Shown here: positions 1 to 11,821 of the stretch, piece by piece
How positions within the stretch are numbered: position 1 is the stretch's first letter
How the letters are laid out: each line of letters opens with the position of its first letter
Source of the DNA: Vanessa cardui
Lineage: Eukaryota; Arthropoda; Insecta; Lepidoptera; Nymphalidae
DNA length: 64,000 nt
Direction of reading: 5' to 3'
Assembly (NCBI RefSeq): GCF_905220365.1
Contig: NC_061134.1
Location: 11,609,001-11,673,000 of the forward strand
The notes under the pieces: generated by a model
Told to the model about the DNA's origin: nothing
The model's database searches: none
The model's input: the letters and a program-made list of their open reading frames with translations, nothing else
Program-made: the position numbers and the translations under genes

Positions 1-579
1 TAAGTAACGTGCCGCATTAACATTAACAGCATTGTCACGTTATCTACGCCTCTATTCCTTGTCTTCATACTCGCGTAAACGAGAAACGCCGGATGCTGAG
101 ATAGCATCGGAGTTACAATAGTGGCTGAGATAGCTTTCATTGCTGCAGCGTGGAGTTTTCATTATGAACTAAAAGTATGTTTTTCATTTCTCGATTTTTG
201 CTTAAAATACTGTATAAATTAAAATATTAATATTAGATTAGAGAAGAGTATAGGTACTCTTTGATGGTATAATTTTTTCGCTTGCAGTGACAAACGCCTT
301 TAACAGTCTCTCTCAAGTCGATACAGGAGACTCTCCAGAGACCACGGGTGCTGAGTTCGGGAGGCTATTGGAGATCTCTAAAATAGGTGGGTCCTTTGGG
401 TTGGCAACGATGGGAGGCTGGTCCGGCCTCGGGTAGGCTGAGGTGTCCCACAATCGATTCGATTGATATATTATGGTATGGTACTTGGGCAGTGATATTC
501 TGCTTATTAATACTTATAAAATGTCTTAAATTCTTTCCTATTATTATTATATATAAAATTTGTATATATCCTTTAACGA
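1..579. other. AT-rich sequence, no gene
   Basis: Mixed composition, with one GC-richer segment at 320-450 (CTCTCCAGAGACCACGGG). A 98-codon frame from 387 runs into SINE family 2 and is not accepted. Confidence 0.5.
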
Positions 580-800
580 AGACCTCTGTGGTCGTGTGGT
601 GTGTACACCGGTTTTCATGCGTACGCCACTCTCAGGTACGAGGTTCGATTTCCAGCCGAGTCGATTTAGAAAAAAATCATTAGTTTTCTATGTTGGTCTG
701 GGTATTTCTGGTACCGTTGTAACTATTGATTTTTCATAACACAAGTGATTTAGCTACTTACATTGAGATCAGTGTAATGGATTTATATATATGTATATAT
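580..800 (+). mobile_element. SINE family 2 (tRNA-like head)
   Basis: Family 2 has a tRNA-like head (A box TGGTCGAGTGGTGTGTACAC; B box GGTTCGATTCCCGG), then TTAGTTTTCTATGTTG, a GTACCGTCGTTACTTCTGAT segment and an end GTGATGTTGTCTCATAT. This copy is diverged but keeps every block. Confidence 0.75.
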
Positions 801-1345
801 TAACTAAGATTGTTAATACGCATTCTAATTTTTTTTATCATACAAAAAACGAGATACATAGATAAATTAAAACAGTCCAACTGGCTACTATTTTCGATCT
901 CGTTAAGAATATAAGATATATCATCTAGACATGTTATAATCATAAATGTTTTGATTGTTAATTATCAAATGGACCATTCAATTAATCATACAATGAAGCT
1001 TGGCTGTCGTCTCGATTGTTATTACATATTAAATCTATCATAAAATATACTAGGAGCGTTATTAATGTTACCACTGGTAAAATATTCTACATTTTTTTTA
1101 GTTTAAATGTTAAATGAGCCAGTGACATTACAGGCAAGGACATAACAATTTAGATTGGTTTGAATGCATTGACATAAGAAGTTTATTATTTTTACATTGC
1201 CAGTATCAATGACCGAATTTTATCACATACCACAAAGGTTTTACATCTTTCTTAACAACACTCTTTCAAAACAAATAGAACGTTATCAATTCGATTTAAA
1301 TTTTAAAATTTTCGAATTAAAAACAAAAAACTGTTTCTTAACATT
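801..1345. other. AT-rich sequence, nothing recognised
   Basis: Short frames only; ends at a Lep1-like element. Confidence 0.5.
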
Positions 1346-1575
1346 ATCATCAATACATAGTATAAAACAAAGTCGCTTACGCGACGGATTTTGCTGCGGT
1401 TTTTTTTAATAGACGTAGTGATCGAGAGTAAGGTTTTTGTATCTTATATATGGAGATATAGTAAAGAAACACTGATATTTTTAGATGTTTCTAATGTGTT
1501 GTCGTAAATAAACAAATTCTTTAGAATATTTAGTATCAGTCTTGCACCCGTGCGAGACCGGGGCGTGTCGTTAGT
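1346..1575 (+). mobile_element. Lep1-like short Helitron
   Basis: Family marks: 5' end TCACTACATAGTATAAAACA, middle CGCAACGGATTTTGATGCGG, end GCACCCGTGCGAAGCCGG followed by CTAGT. This copy has lost about 40 bp near its 5' end. Helitrons end in CTRR and lack terminal inverted repeats, which fits; the Lep1 name is from memory of published lepidopteran families. Confidence 0.7.
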
Positions 1576-2120
1576 TCTTCTTATTATTATTATTTCTTAT
1601 TATTGATTGTAAAAAAGTATCTCTCAACAAAATACCTTTTACGCTGAGAAGGATTGGCGATAGAAATGAGTGGGATATATACAGTGACGAGTGATTGTCA
1701 TAAAAAATTTATCACCATGTCAACGCGATGTGCGTTTCGAATAAAAGTTCCTAAATAATAAATATCAACATTAAAATCATAGTGTATAATTATGGTAGGG
1801 GTCTGGCGTCACGCCAACCTGCGCTGCGACTGCTGGCTGTAATATCACTTATGAAATATCCAGACTACGGATTTATTTCCGACGGCATTTTTAGCTTTAC
1901 GCGTACAAGTGTCCAATTTAAATTCGCATTGTGGAATTTTAAATAAAAAATACTATTTCGTTTTTATGACGGATGTATAAATAGTGTCTTTGACGTTTTT
2001 TTTCTTTTTCGTGCTTACGTCAAACGCTATTATTTCACCTGTCAAAGTCGATCTATCTTTATCTATATTATATAATCTGTGCTCTCTTGGCACAAATAAA
2101 AGCCATATGTATAAAAAAAT

Positions 2121-2308
2121 CTATATTATAAATGTGAAAGTAACTCTGTCTGTCTATCGCTCTTTCACGACTAGACCGCTGAACCGAATTTGATGGAATT
2201 TGGTATGAAGCAAACTTAAACTCCAAGAAAGGACATAGGCTACTTTTTTTCCTAACACATGACAACTAACACCCTGAAAAGCGAGCGAAGCCGCGGGCAA
2301 CTACTAGT
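2121..2308 (+). mobile_element. short Helitron-like element, GAAGCCGCGGGC subfamily
   Basis: Marks: ATTATAAATGTGAAAGTAAC, then GACCGCTGAACCGAATTTGA, GAAATTTGGTATGAAGCAAA, and an end GAAGCCGCGGGCAACTACTAGT. Non-coding. The CTAGT end again suits a Helitron. Confidence 0.65.
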
Positions 2309-3191
2309 TTAATATAAACGCGTGATATTCATTTATTGTCTGTCGAAAATCTACCATTAGTTCGGACAATGTACGTATCCATAAAAACATATAAGTCGAT
2401 GGAAAAAAAAACTAAGCTAACTTTTTTTCTCATCATTTTACAATCATAGCTTTCATAGTAATTTAAAAAATATATTTTCGTAATTTGAAATAGCCTGGAG
2501 GCGATCATTTCAGTTCCAATCAACTAAAAAGTCATTAGTTTTGTAATATGCTTTAGGCAAACAAACGCTCTTTAACAATTTTATTAAATTGTTCAATTGA
2601 ATATTTTTGAACGTTTTTTGTCATTTTTATGTAACAGTAATTGAGTAAATAAAATTACAATTTTATGCTTGCTCTTACTGTTAACCGTATGTACGTTACA
2701 ATATCTGGCAAAATTGTTTATACTTTAAAATATATATCGGAAGTTTATTGAGAAGTGACAGTCACTAAAATCGTCTGCTTTGTCCTAAAGATAACAAGTG
2801 TTAAGTAATTATAATGTTATGTTTAATCCTATGCTTACAAGTAATAGGGTAAGACCCTATCTAGGCTTTAGTATAATATGGTTAAAAACTTTGAAAACAT
2901 CAAAATCTTTGACTAAAAGATTAATTATTACTTCTGCAAAGTATCCACTGTATTAGTTAATTAAGTGTGACTGTAATATAAAGGTTACAATTCATATAAT
3001 ATTTCATAAAAAAAAATTATGAAACTAACTTGGAAATCTAATCAAAATGTAATAATCTAAATCAAAGAATTTGGCGATAAATTCTAGGTATACTGACTTA
3101 AATCAATTAAGCACAAAAATTGAAAAACATTCATAAAAAAATATCGTTCTATAATATTGGTAACGAATAAATATGAAGTTGTATATAGTAA
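2309..3191. other. AT-rich sequence, nothing recognised
   Basis: No repeat of the window's families and no convincing frame. Similarly empty: 1576-2120. Confidence 0.5.
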
Positions 3192-3440
3192 TAGCCTGTA
3201 AACCCTAAAGGGTTAGGAATAGGTTCGGAGCTCCAGAGGGTTGGTGGATTTACATGTGAAGGAATTTCATTGTAATTACACACATGCAGGTTTCCTCAGG
3301 ATGTTTTTGTTAACCGCCGAGCTCGAGATGAATTATAAACACAAACTAAGCACATGAAAATTCAGTGGTGCTTACTTTGGTTTGAAGCCGCAATCATCGG
3401 TTAAGATATACGCGCTCTAACCATAGGCCATCGCAGCTCT
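3192..3440 (-). mobile_element. SINE family 1 (tRNA-derived), old copy
   Basis: Family 1 has a tRNA-like head (A box GATGGCCCAGTGG, B box GGTTCAAACCC), a body with CATCGTGAGGAAACC and GGAACAGCGTGGTGGAATAT, and a tail after TTTACAGGCTGTT. This minus-strand copy keeps most parts but is diverged, with the region after the tail rearranged. Confidence 0.8.
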
Positions 3441-3529
3441 TTTTATTCTCGGCAAGCTATTATCAGTATATTTAAGCATTAGCTTTGCCCACGACCTTGT
3501 ACGCCATCATATATATACAAAAATATATA

Positions 3530-3785
3530 TATTATTGTAGCCTAAGTTGCTTATTATTATATCAGTTATCTGCCAGTGAAAGTCCCGTCAAAATCGGTCC
3601 AGCCGTTCGAGAGATTCGAGAGAGCCGGAACAAACAGACAGACCGACAGACCGACAAAAATTGTATAAAAAAATATTTTTTGGTATAGGTATCGTGTATA
3701 TACATACATATGCATTGAGTAAAACAGGGATATTTTAATATTACAAACAGACATTTCAATTTTATTATATGTATAGATTTATATT
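3530..3785 (-). repeat. interspersed repeat R3 (GTGAAAGTCCCGTC family)
   Basis: Non-coding family with the blocks GGAGTGTCTGTTTGTAATAT, GTACATATACCACAATAA, GTCTGTTCCGGTTAATCTCT, GACGGGACTTTCACTGGCAG and AAGGAGTAAC. Minus-strand copy. Other copies: 23800-24035 (-), 24400-24620, 41188-41425 and 55800-56010. Class unknown; it may be a further short Helitron-like family. Confidence 0.65.
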
Positions 3786-4214
3786 CCTACAATTTAGATT
3801 GAAATGCAGTCTGAAATTATATGCAGCTATTATTAAAATGCAGCCACATCAAAAATAGCAACAAAAAATAGAGATATAAGTATAAAGCAAAACACACACA
3901 TACAACATGTCTGCGGAGATATGTTTATTTGTGAAAAGCTGTACCGAAGGGAAAATAGCTGTATTTTTTTTATAAAACGTAAAGTAGATGTTCATTTCGT
4001 TTGTTAATTTAAAATCTCAATTTTAATATGTTTCACTTTTTAATAAAACTCAGTTTAATTAAAGTTACTCGTATTATAGAACATTGTACAGTCGAAAAAC
4101 ATTAAAGGCTTTTCGAAATAGGAGATTAAAGAGGTGAGATTCATACAAAATTTAAGTAAGTCTTCCTTCAGTTAAAATCTCCAAAAATCGTCAATATTTC
4201 GTTGTCCCAGACTA

Positions 4215-4440
4215 TTGTATAGTCATCTATTTATTTATGGTAGCGGAAGAGTAATGAGTAAATGAGTCTCCTGATGGTAAGTGCTTACCACTACCCATAC
4301 ACCGCAAAAATTACAACCATATCTTTTGACAACCAAAAGTCAAAGATGTAGCTGTAGCCCTTATAGTTATAGTTAGAGTATATACACTTACAATAGGTAG
4401 AACTGTTTTATGGTACCTATATGATGATTAGACCCAAATG
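4215..4440 (+). mobile_element. LINE 3'-end repeat, very diverged
   Basis: GAGTCTCCTGATGGTAAGTG followed by CCACTACCCATACACCG, then AT-rich sequence with few recognisable blocks. Confidence 0.4.
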
Positions 4441-4896
4441 GAATTCAACTCCATAAATAAATACCTAGTATAATTTCAGATTTGTTTTCCATTAGATCAG
4501 ATTCGACATTGATATTGATAGAAAGGTCAAACTAAACGAGAGACCATTTTTCATTCAGAAAACTTATTCAGTGACCCGAACAAAATTTTGGAAATCCTTC
4601 ACATCCAACTAGCCGCTCTGTAAACAAACATTGCCTACCCGTATAAAAGTTTAATGGGACAAAAGTTCTCTGTCCCCAGTAGTCGTGGGTCATTGAAAAC
4701 TTTTATATGGATTTCCTAATCAGGATTGTGGACCTGAAGTGAACTAAAAATATATTTTACAAGCGATCAGAAAATCCTACCTAAATAAAGTTGTTTTCCT
4801 AAGAATTGTGTTAGAGGAACATTATGATCTGATACTTTATTTGATGCCTTGCATAAGATCTGTCATAATAAATTTATTTATACTTTTTTATTTTAC

Positions 4897-5118
4897 AACT
4901 AGTGACCCGCCCCAGACTTACAACATGACATTAAAAACTTCTGAAATTATCCGTGTTTCTTTACTATATTGTCCATGTATTATGTACAAACACTTTCCTC
5001 TTGAATTACTCTATCTATTTAAAAAAAACGCATCAAAATACGTTGCGTTGTTTTAAAGACATAATCATACAAAGGGATATAGGGACAGAGAATACAACTT
5101 TGTTTTATACTATGCATA
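4897..5118 (-). mobile_element. Lep1-like short Helitron
   Basis: Minus strand, from ACTAGTGACCCGCCCC to TTTGTTTTATACTATG. Confidence 0.7.
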
Positions 5119-5959
5119 TGGTTAAAAATAAGGTTCCCTTCTTTATATACTGATAATATAAGAGACTCCCTTCGTTTTTAGTAAGAGTCATATGCTAGCC
5201 AAACTCGTAACAGCTGTTTTATACTAGTAGCAAGTAGTTTAGGTTTAATACAAGTTTGACAAACTGCTCTTACAAAGTTTTGGTTTATTTTAAAATCGTA
5301 TTTCTGTTACGTAGGTAAATAATAGGCAAATAAAATTATATTCGTGCCCGTTGCCAAAGCTGAAATTATCTCAAAGAATTTGTCAGCCATTTGTTACGAG
5401 CGTTTCTCTTGGAATAGAATAGTTCCGAAATTTAAATAATATTATACATTAACTTCACCTACAAGTATTATTTAGAGGGTGATCAGATAAACAATGCTGT
5501 CTTCTTCTTTACAATGTAGAATGAATGATGACAGGAAGAGAGAGACAAAGTTTATAAGTACGGCCGGATAATTTTGTTACGAAAAGTTGTCAAATGTGAA
5601 TTTCTCTGTAAGTTTGTGAGACACGAAGCCGCAGTGTAGGTTTCTTTGAAGTGTTCTGTTAAGATATAAATTGTTAATTCATGACAACTGGATTCTATTC
5701 TCGTCGCTGAACAATATAATTGTGTTTAATGGGATTTGTGAAGTTTGGGAATCAATTGTGAGATGTATATTTATCTCCAATTATCGGTCATAAGTCATTT
5801 TAGGGAGAAATGTCTAAAGATTCACAATGCGCTGTAGAAGGCAGATAAAATATCATATTTTGCAGCATTATCAAGTCAGTGAACGTGGACACTATAAGAA
5901 CAATGAAAGTATACAAATGTTATAAAAAAGGCGAAGTAAAGAATGGCGTATTTTTATTA

Positions 5960-6190
5960 TATATGCGGGCAGGCAGGTAAACCTAATGGTAAGTGGTCAC
6001 CAGTGCCCAAAGATGGTTTTGCATTGTTACCTTGCCTGTAGTTACATTGGCTCACCCTTCAAACCGGAATACAGCAATACTAAATATTTCTGTTCGATGG
6101 TAGAATATCTGTTAAATTGATGGTTCCTACTCGGGCTCTCATGAGGCGCTACCAATGCTGGCATTAATATTGAGTCTAGATGACCATCCC
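5960..6190 (+). mobile_element. LINE 3'-end repeat (same family), diverged
   Basis: From GCGGGCAGGCAGGTAAACCT through TAGTTACATTGGCTCACCCT to GAGGCGCTACCA. Confidence 0.6.
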
Positions 6191-7614
6191 TCAAAGTGAT
6201 TATCCCAAACTAATATAGTAACATACATTTTCATATAAAATATGTGAGATTAGTTATAATTCTATGAAATCCATAATTTGGACCGTTTCAATATTAGCAT
6301 AAAGAGATATATACGACTCGTCATAATTGGATAATAGAATTATTTTCCTCCGAGGAATAAAATTTCGATCTCCGTAAAACCTTGAACCGTTCCATACTCG
6401 CTCCCTCTGGATTTTTCCTTAAATCTTTTGTGAAATATTTGAACCTAATTTTCGCATTACGGTCTGCTGGGGAATATATATTCTTTTCATTATAATATTT
6501 TTATTAGGTTTTACATTTGTATTATTCCGTTTGTTTTTAGTTCTCGAATATATATGAATAAAATAGGACTTGGAGCAAATTGAAAATAAAAATACTTTTG
6601 TACCGAGCGAAATTCATTCGGCATAATGATAGCTTTTGGATATTACTCTTTTTTTGGGATGCTTTCTTGGTTTCTTTCGAGGGTTAAGTGTTGATCACAT
6701 GTTTAGGCATAAAAATTGTTTGGCCTTCTTTGGCTTTTCTTTTGCTTTATATAAAATTTTATCAAATTTGGTTGGCTTAGGCTTGGCCGTGAATGAACAA
6801 CAAGCAGACTTATAGACAAACAGAGTTGCTTTCGCATTTAAAACATTTTTATAGATTATTTGAAGTTTTACTTAAAGCGCTTTAGCGCTTTTACATATGT
6901 TTTTTTAATAAAACGTATTAATCACTTATGAAATAAAATAACTCGTAAACCGCTTCAAAGCATCACCGGTTCATTAGCATTTCTGGCTATTGGACGTTAA
7001 TCACGGGAAAGTGGGGAAATTATGAAATGTTAAAAACTGGAATCCTGCCAGCGCCTACGGCTGGCACTGACATTAAAATTACGTATTAATGATTTATAGA
7101 GACAGACACAGAGTATCTTCGTACTATACAGTCATTATTTGTAGCAATATTAATTTTTAACAATGATTGTCATTGTGATAGTTTTTTTCAATGAATGGCT
7201 ATCCAATTCAAAACATTTCACTAAATCGAACTTGTGAATCAAGATTAGCGCGTACGAACAGAGTGTTCAGATAAGGACGATTCTCCAAATGAAAATGGAA
7301 TCTATTTTTGATTATCTTATTATGGATTGATTAGATTATATGATCACATAGCCGATCCAAAAATAATTGCAACAAATTATATGACTTATCCTTTGGTGTT
7401 AGGATTTTATGCAAACCAGTTTGGGAGCGTATAAGTTAACAGTCATTTACTCAACCACTGAACTGTTATTGTATTTTTTGTATTCCAGTTTGAAAAGTTA
7501 GTTTATATTTGAGTATGTTACAATTCGGTAGCGATAGATGGCGTTGATTGATAATGTCGCTATCCTGAATCGCGCTGTCTAGATATTTGCTATTACGTAT
7601 AAATAGAGTAATAA
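6191..7614. other. AT-rich sequence with a possible Helitron trace
   Basis: Around 6690-6850 (minus strand) weak matches to the GAAGCCGCGGGC Helitron subfamily remain (ATTTTATCAAATTTGGTTGG, CAAACAGAGTTGCTTTCGCA). A small hairpin TGCCAGC/GCTGGCA is near 7047-7068. Otherwise nothing. Confidence 0.4.
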
Positions 7615-8110
7615 GCAAATTCTAAGCACACGCGACCATACTCAACCATGACCGCTTCTTCGTCGCTGGCTGACGGGCGTTCGCCGGGATCCACCGACGA
7701 ACTCGACCTCGTTGCGTGACGGGTGAAGTCACCACACGGACATACCACAGCGGGATCCGCCACAGGTCGCCGATTGCCAAGGCTCGATCGCCCTGTGGCG
7801 TGAACCCCACCCGGATCGAACATCATGGATTGCAATCCACCCAGTGACCCGGCTGTAGTTGCAGTCGGCGTTGCCACCACTGTAGGGGGCCATCGCCCCG
7901 ACCAGTTACCCCAGGGCCTATGCGGGCCTGCGTGGATATATCTCAGAATATATCCAAGTGCAACTCACCGACTACGTTTTGAGCTGAGCTTGAGGGTGAA
8001 TGTCACCCTCAAGCCCGAAAGGGCACAAACTTGAACTGGGGTGGGCTAGGGCAGTCTAGTACCCAACGCCCGGTGATGCTTGAAAGGCCAGTAGGGCCAC
8101 GAACATTACT
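7615..8110 (-). mobile_element. GC-rich 5' fragment of a non-LTR retrotransposon
   Basis: A sharply bounded GC-rich block in AT-rich DNA. Read on the minus strand from about 8110 it has a structured leader, then an ATG-led frame (7880 to 7593) rich in Ser, Pro, Gly and Arg (e.g. RSSSSVDPGERPSASDEEA), then stops abruptly near 7615 in AT-rich sequence. This is what the leader and ORF1 start of an R1/Jockey-type LINE look like. LINE copies usually lose the 5' end; here only the 5' end is kept. The family is not identified, and a unique GC-rich exon is the main alternative. Confidence 0.5.
7988..8024. other. strong hairpins in the GC-rich fragment
   Basis: A perfect 12-bp stem with a 3-base loop spans 7988-8014 (arms GCTTGAGGGTGA and TCACCCTCAAGC). 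It is followed directly by GCCC-GAAA-GGGC at 8013-8024, a 4-bp stem with a GNRA-like loop that shares its first bases with the first stem, so the two may be alternatives. On the element's sense (minus) strand the loop reads TTTC instead. Confidence 0.7.
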
Positions 8111-8905
8111 ACACACAGACATAAAAAATAATATGTGAAGCCATCATATAACATTGTACGGGTGAACAGGGGAAAGCACTTCCCTTCTTTGTGTCACCAT
8201 TAGATCCCTGGATGATACTCCGGCAAGTACAGTGAGTTAGTCAATAAAATTGCAGGCCCAAGAGACTTAGATTCCGACGGTGCTTTGACAATGTGATTGA
8301 TTTATAAATGTATATATACTCTTTACATTCAGTACACTGTCAATAAAAGAAGCTAACGCCTTCCACTTGTCTTCCTTATTAAAATATTTTTTTGAAAGGA
8401 TCTCTTTATGTAGCACGACCGAGATTGAAAATACTAGTTAGTCAATGGTATAAAAACCAGGTGAGTTTCAACTGGTAATAACATATAGTTTTTGCTTATT
8501 TACTTAAGGACGTTGGAATCCAAGATTTCCTTTTACGATGATATGATCGCTGCAACAGTCTGGCATCAGTCTTCATCCTAAAGGTTTCTATGACTATGAA
8601 TTTTTAAAATCATAGTCAATTTTTAAATTGAGTAAGTAATATCATCTATATTGTAAATTATTGTTGCAAGTATCGTTTAGGCGACTTTTGAAAGATTTTA
8701 AAAGGTATTTTGTTTATGCCGTATTAATAATAATAATAATAATAATAAAGCTTTATTTATTCCATGCATAATAATAAACTATAATGATTATTATAACATT
8801 CGATTGCAATTTAATATCCTAACTAGATTTGTTTACAAATAATAATCTGATTTTCATAGATTGATATAATAATGAATTAATTAATTTATATTAGTCAATG
8901 ATTAA

Positions 8906-11821
8906 TTAATGCATGGACCCCGTTCGGGTAAAAGCCTCCCCCAAGGACTGCCATACTTCTCTGTCGTTAGCTCTTTCAAGCCAGCTTTCACCTGCGCACG
9001 CTACAATTTCATCTGCCCATCTGGCCCTTGGTCGACCTCTTGATCTGGTGCCTTTTGGTCCAGACCACTTTACTGACCGTAAAGTCCACCTGTCGTCCCT
9101 GTAACGGGCTAAGTGACCAGCCCACTTCCATTTAGCCTTCATTGCGAAAGTTAAGGCATCGCATACTTTGGTCTTCTTCCTAATGTCGACGTTCTTTACC
9201 TTATCCTTCAATTTTATACCTAGGCAGCTTCTCTCCATTCTTCTCTGAGTAGTTTTGATTTTGTTCCTAGTTTTGAGGTCAAAGGTCCAGGTTTGGCAAC
9301 CATAGGTAAGGCTGGGTAGCAGTCCTGTATCCATGACTATTTTCTTGATCGGTAGTGGAAGTTGAGATTTTAATATTTCCTTATGGTGCCAGAACCTGTT
9401 CCAGGTAATCGCCACTCTTCGATTTAGTTCTTCGGTGTTTCTTTCTTTACTAAAGGAGATTTGCTTTCCTAAGTATGTGTAGCGGTCGACGAACTCGAGA
9501 GGGGTGCTATTTATTGAGATAGGCATTGCGTTGCGGTTAGACATAATTTTAGTTTTTTCCAGATTCATTTCCAAACCAGTTTTTATACTAGCCTGATTCA
9601 ATTCGTTTACCATTTTGTTTAGTTGTTGAGGGGATTCTGATAGTAGAATTATGTCGTCGGCAAATCTGAGATGACTTAAGTATTTTCCATTTATATTAAT
9701 ACCTTTATTGTACCATGACAGCTCTCCCATTATGTGTTGCAAGACGGCTATGAATAATTTTGGTGAGATCGGGTCTCCTTGCCGGACGCCTCTTTTTATG
9801 TTGATTATTTCGCCCACTCTATCCAGTTTAACTCGACTTGTGCTGTTAGAGTAAATATTTTTGAGGATATTGATGTACTTTTCATTTACATTTAGTGCTT
9901 TCAACGACTCCCAGATACTCTCGTGGGAAATTGAGTCAAAAGCTTTTTTGTAGTCGATGAAAGCCAAATATAGGGGTTTATTAAACTCTATATATTTTTC
10001 TATCACCTGGTCAACCACTTGGATATGATCTATCGTGCTGAAGCCGCTTCTGAAACCGGCTTGTTCGATCGGTTGGTGGGCATCGATGGCTGGAGCTATC
10101 CTTTCAAGTAGGCAAGATGCGAAAAGTTTGTAGAAACAAGACATCAGACTTATAGGACGATAGTTTCCTATATCAGCTGGGTCGCCTTTTTTGTATAGTA
10201 ATATAATTTCTGATGTCATCCATTCATGTGGCACAACTTCTTCTTTCAGTATTTTATTCCAAAGGATAGTTATTGGTGACAGTAGAAGGGTCTTCGCGAC
10301 CTTGATACATTCGTTGGTGATTCCATCTGGTCCTGGGCTTTTGTCTGGTTTAAGTCTCGTTAATTGTTTCAATATTTCATATTCTGTAAACTGATTTATT
10401 GTAGAGGTAACCGTGTGGCTATAAGAAACCATGTTTTGATTTTGTGATTCTGGCTTACTATATAGATCAGCGTAGAAGTCAGTAGCAGCGTTTATGATTT
10501 CCGTGCGAGAGTTGCATTTACTGTTGCCAGACTTGAGGAAAGGGACCCATGTTTTAAATTGATTCAACTCTTTGTAAGCTTTTTTGGCAGATCTAGAGTT
10601 ATTGAGGTGTTTATGTATAGTTGTTGTTCTGTATGTAGCGTAGCACCTTTTTATTTCTTTATTGGTATTTTTGTATAAATTTTTTAGCTTTTCTTTGTCG
10701 GTTTTGCTTAACTTGGGCTTATTTTGTAGTTCGCTTCTTTCCTTCATAAGTTCTAGCGCTCTCGCCGATAGGATTTTGTTCTTGTGTGTTCCTTTAATGT
10801 TTTTTAGACTTAGCTTCATGAAGTGCGTGATTTGTTGGTAGAACTCCTCCACGTTATAATTGAGTTGATGCTCTATAAGTTGTGGTATAAAGCCATAGAG
10901 GTTTGTAAGGTATATTTCTTGCTCTGCTGGCGTTTTTAGCTTAGTGGATATACTAGAGAAATTTCGCCTACATTTCTCTGTTGCATTTAAGTGTATTGTT
11001 GCTCTTAGTAGTCTGTGATCCGATCCGAAGGAGAAAGATGGTAGTACTTCATATTTAGAAATCATGCGGTGTTTTGTGGCCATGATGTAATCTATTTCAT
11101 TTTTTGTGTTTTTATCTGGGGAAATCCATGTCCAGCGGTTTTTTGGTTTTAGATTGAACATTGTATTTATAATTTTTAGGTTGTGTTCTTGCGCGTAATG
11201 AATCAGTCTCGTACCTCGAGCGCTTCTGGTGCCGTAGCCGTACTCTCCTGTTACAGAACGTTCGCATTTTTCTGGAATTCCAATTTGAGCATTGAAATCG
11301 CCTATTGAAAAAATGTACTCAGTAGGTGTGGAATCGTGAGCTTTCGCTAAGTCCTCGTAAAAATTGTCAATTTCTTCATGTGGTGAATTTTCAGTGGGGG
11401 CGTGTGCTTGGATTACCGCAATACACAGATTTTCTATTCTGATTTCCAGTACGCATACTCTTTCGGAAATCCCAGTAAATTTCGTGACGTTATCTTTGTA
11501 TTTCTTCTTTACTAGAAAACCTACTCCGTATAGTCCCTTTGTATGGCCAATGTAGTAGAAAATGTAATCATCGTCTTCGATCGTCTTTTCTCCGAGGCGG
11601 CGAACTTCGCTTAATCCTACTATATCATGTTTAATATCTTCAAGTGCAGCTTTGAGCTCAATATATTTATGATCAGAAGATAATGATCTTACGTTGAGGG
11701 TGCAAATGTAGATTGTATTTTTAGTTTTGATAAGTGTTCTTGGGGGGTTTTGGTCGAACTCTCCCGCGGTGACCGGCCGTGCTGGGAGATAAGAGGTTGG
11801 AAAAGGGCCCGATTTTAATTG
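8906..11821 (-). CDS. RTE-type LINE endonuclease / reverse transcriptase
   Basis: The open frame runs 972 codons between a TAG at 11822-11824 and the stop at 8906. The nearest ATG is at 11161, but reading upstream of it shows a normal endonuclease domain in the same frame: TLNVRSLSSDH, GLSEVRRLGEK, IQAHAPTE, IGDFNAQIG and, after the ATG, GSDHRLL. RT motifs counted from the ATG are SPGPDGI (275-281), NYRPIS (333-338), DYKKAFDS (403-410), RQGDPISP (460-467) and the catalytic FADD (500-503). The C-terminal tail ends in a W-rich segment like those at 24274-24387 and 43898-44032. Product: EN-RT polyprotein for target-primed reverse transcription. The EN-RT part is undamaged; the stop before it is a lesion. 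Confidence 0.9.
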   Translation of the reverse strand, partial: QLKSGPFPTSYLPARPVTAGEFDQNPPRTLIKTKNTIYICTLNVRSLSSDHKYIELKAALEDIKHDIVGLSEVRRLGEKTIEDDDYIFYYIGHTKGLYGVGFLVKKKYKDNVTKFTGISERVCVLEIRIENLCIAVIQAHAPTENSPHEEIDNFYEDLAKAHDSTPTEYIFSIGDFNAQIGIPEKCERSVTGEYGYGTRSARGTRLIHYAQEHNLKIINTMFNLKPKNRWTWISPDKNTKNEIDYIMATKHRMISKYEVLPSFSFGSDHRLLRATIHLNATEKCRRNFSSISTKLKTPAEQEIYLTNLYGFIPQLIEHQLNYNVEEFYQQITHFMKLSLKNIKGTHKNKILSARALELMKERSELQNKPKLSKTDKEKLKNLYKNTNKEIKRCYATYRTTTIHKHLNNSRSAKKAYKELNQFKTWVPFLKSGNSKCNSRTEIINAATDFYADLYSKPESQNQNMVSYSHTVTSTINQFTEYEILKQLTRLKPDKSPGPDGITNECIKVAKTLLLSPITILWNKILKEEVVPHEWMTSEIILLYKKGDPADIGNYRPISLMSCFYKLFASCLLERIAPAIDAHQPIEQAGFRSGFSTIDHIQVVDQVIEKYIEFNKPLYLAFIDYKKAFDSISHESIWESLKALNVNEKYINILKNIYSNSTSRVKLDRVGEIINIKRGVRQGDPISPKLFIAVLQHIMGELSWYNKGININGKYLSHLRFADDIILLSESPQQLNKMVNELNQASIKTGLEMNLEKTKIMSNRNAMPISINSTPLEFVDRYTYLGKQISFSKERNTEELNRRVAITWNRFWHHKEILKSQLPLPIKKIVMDTGLLPSLTYGCQTWTFDLKTRNKIKTTQRRMERSCLGIKLKDKVKNVDIRKKTKVCDALTFAMKAKWKWAGHLARYRDDRWTLRSVKWSGPKGTRSRGRPRARWADEIVACAGESWLERANDREVWQSLGEAFTRTGSMH

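Noticed and set aside
7825..8034. 69-codon plus frame
   Set aside because: Shadow on the opposite strand of the GC-rich LINE 5' fragment.
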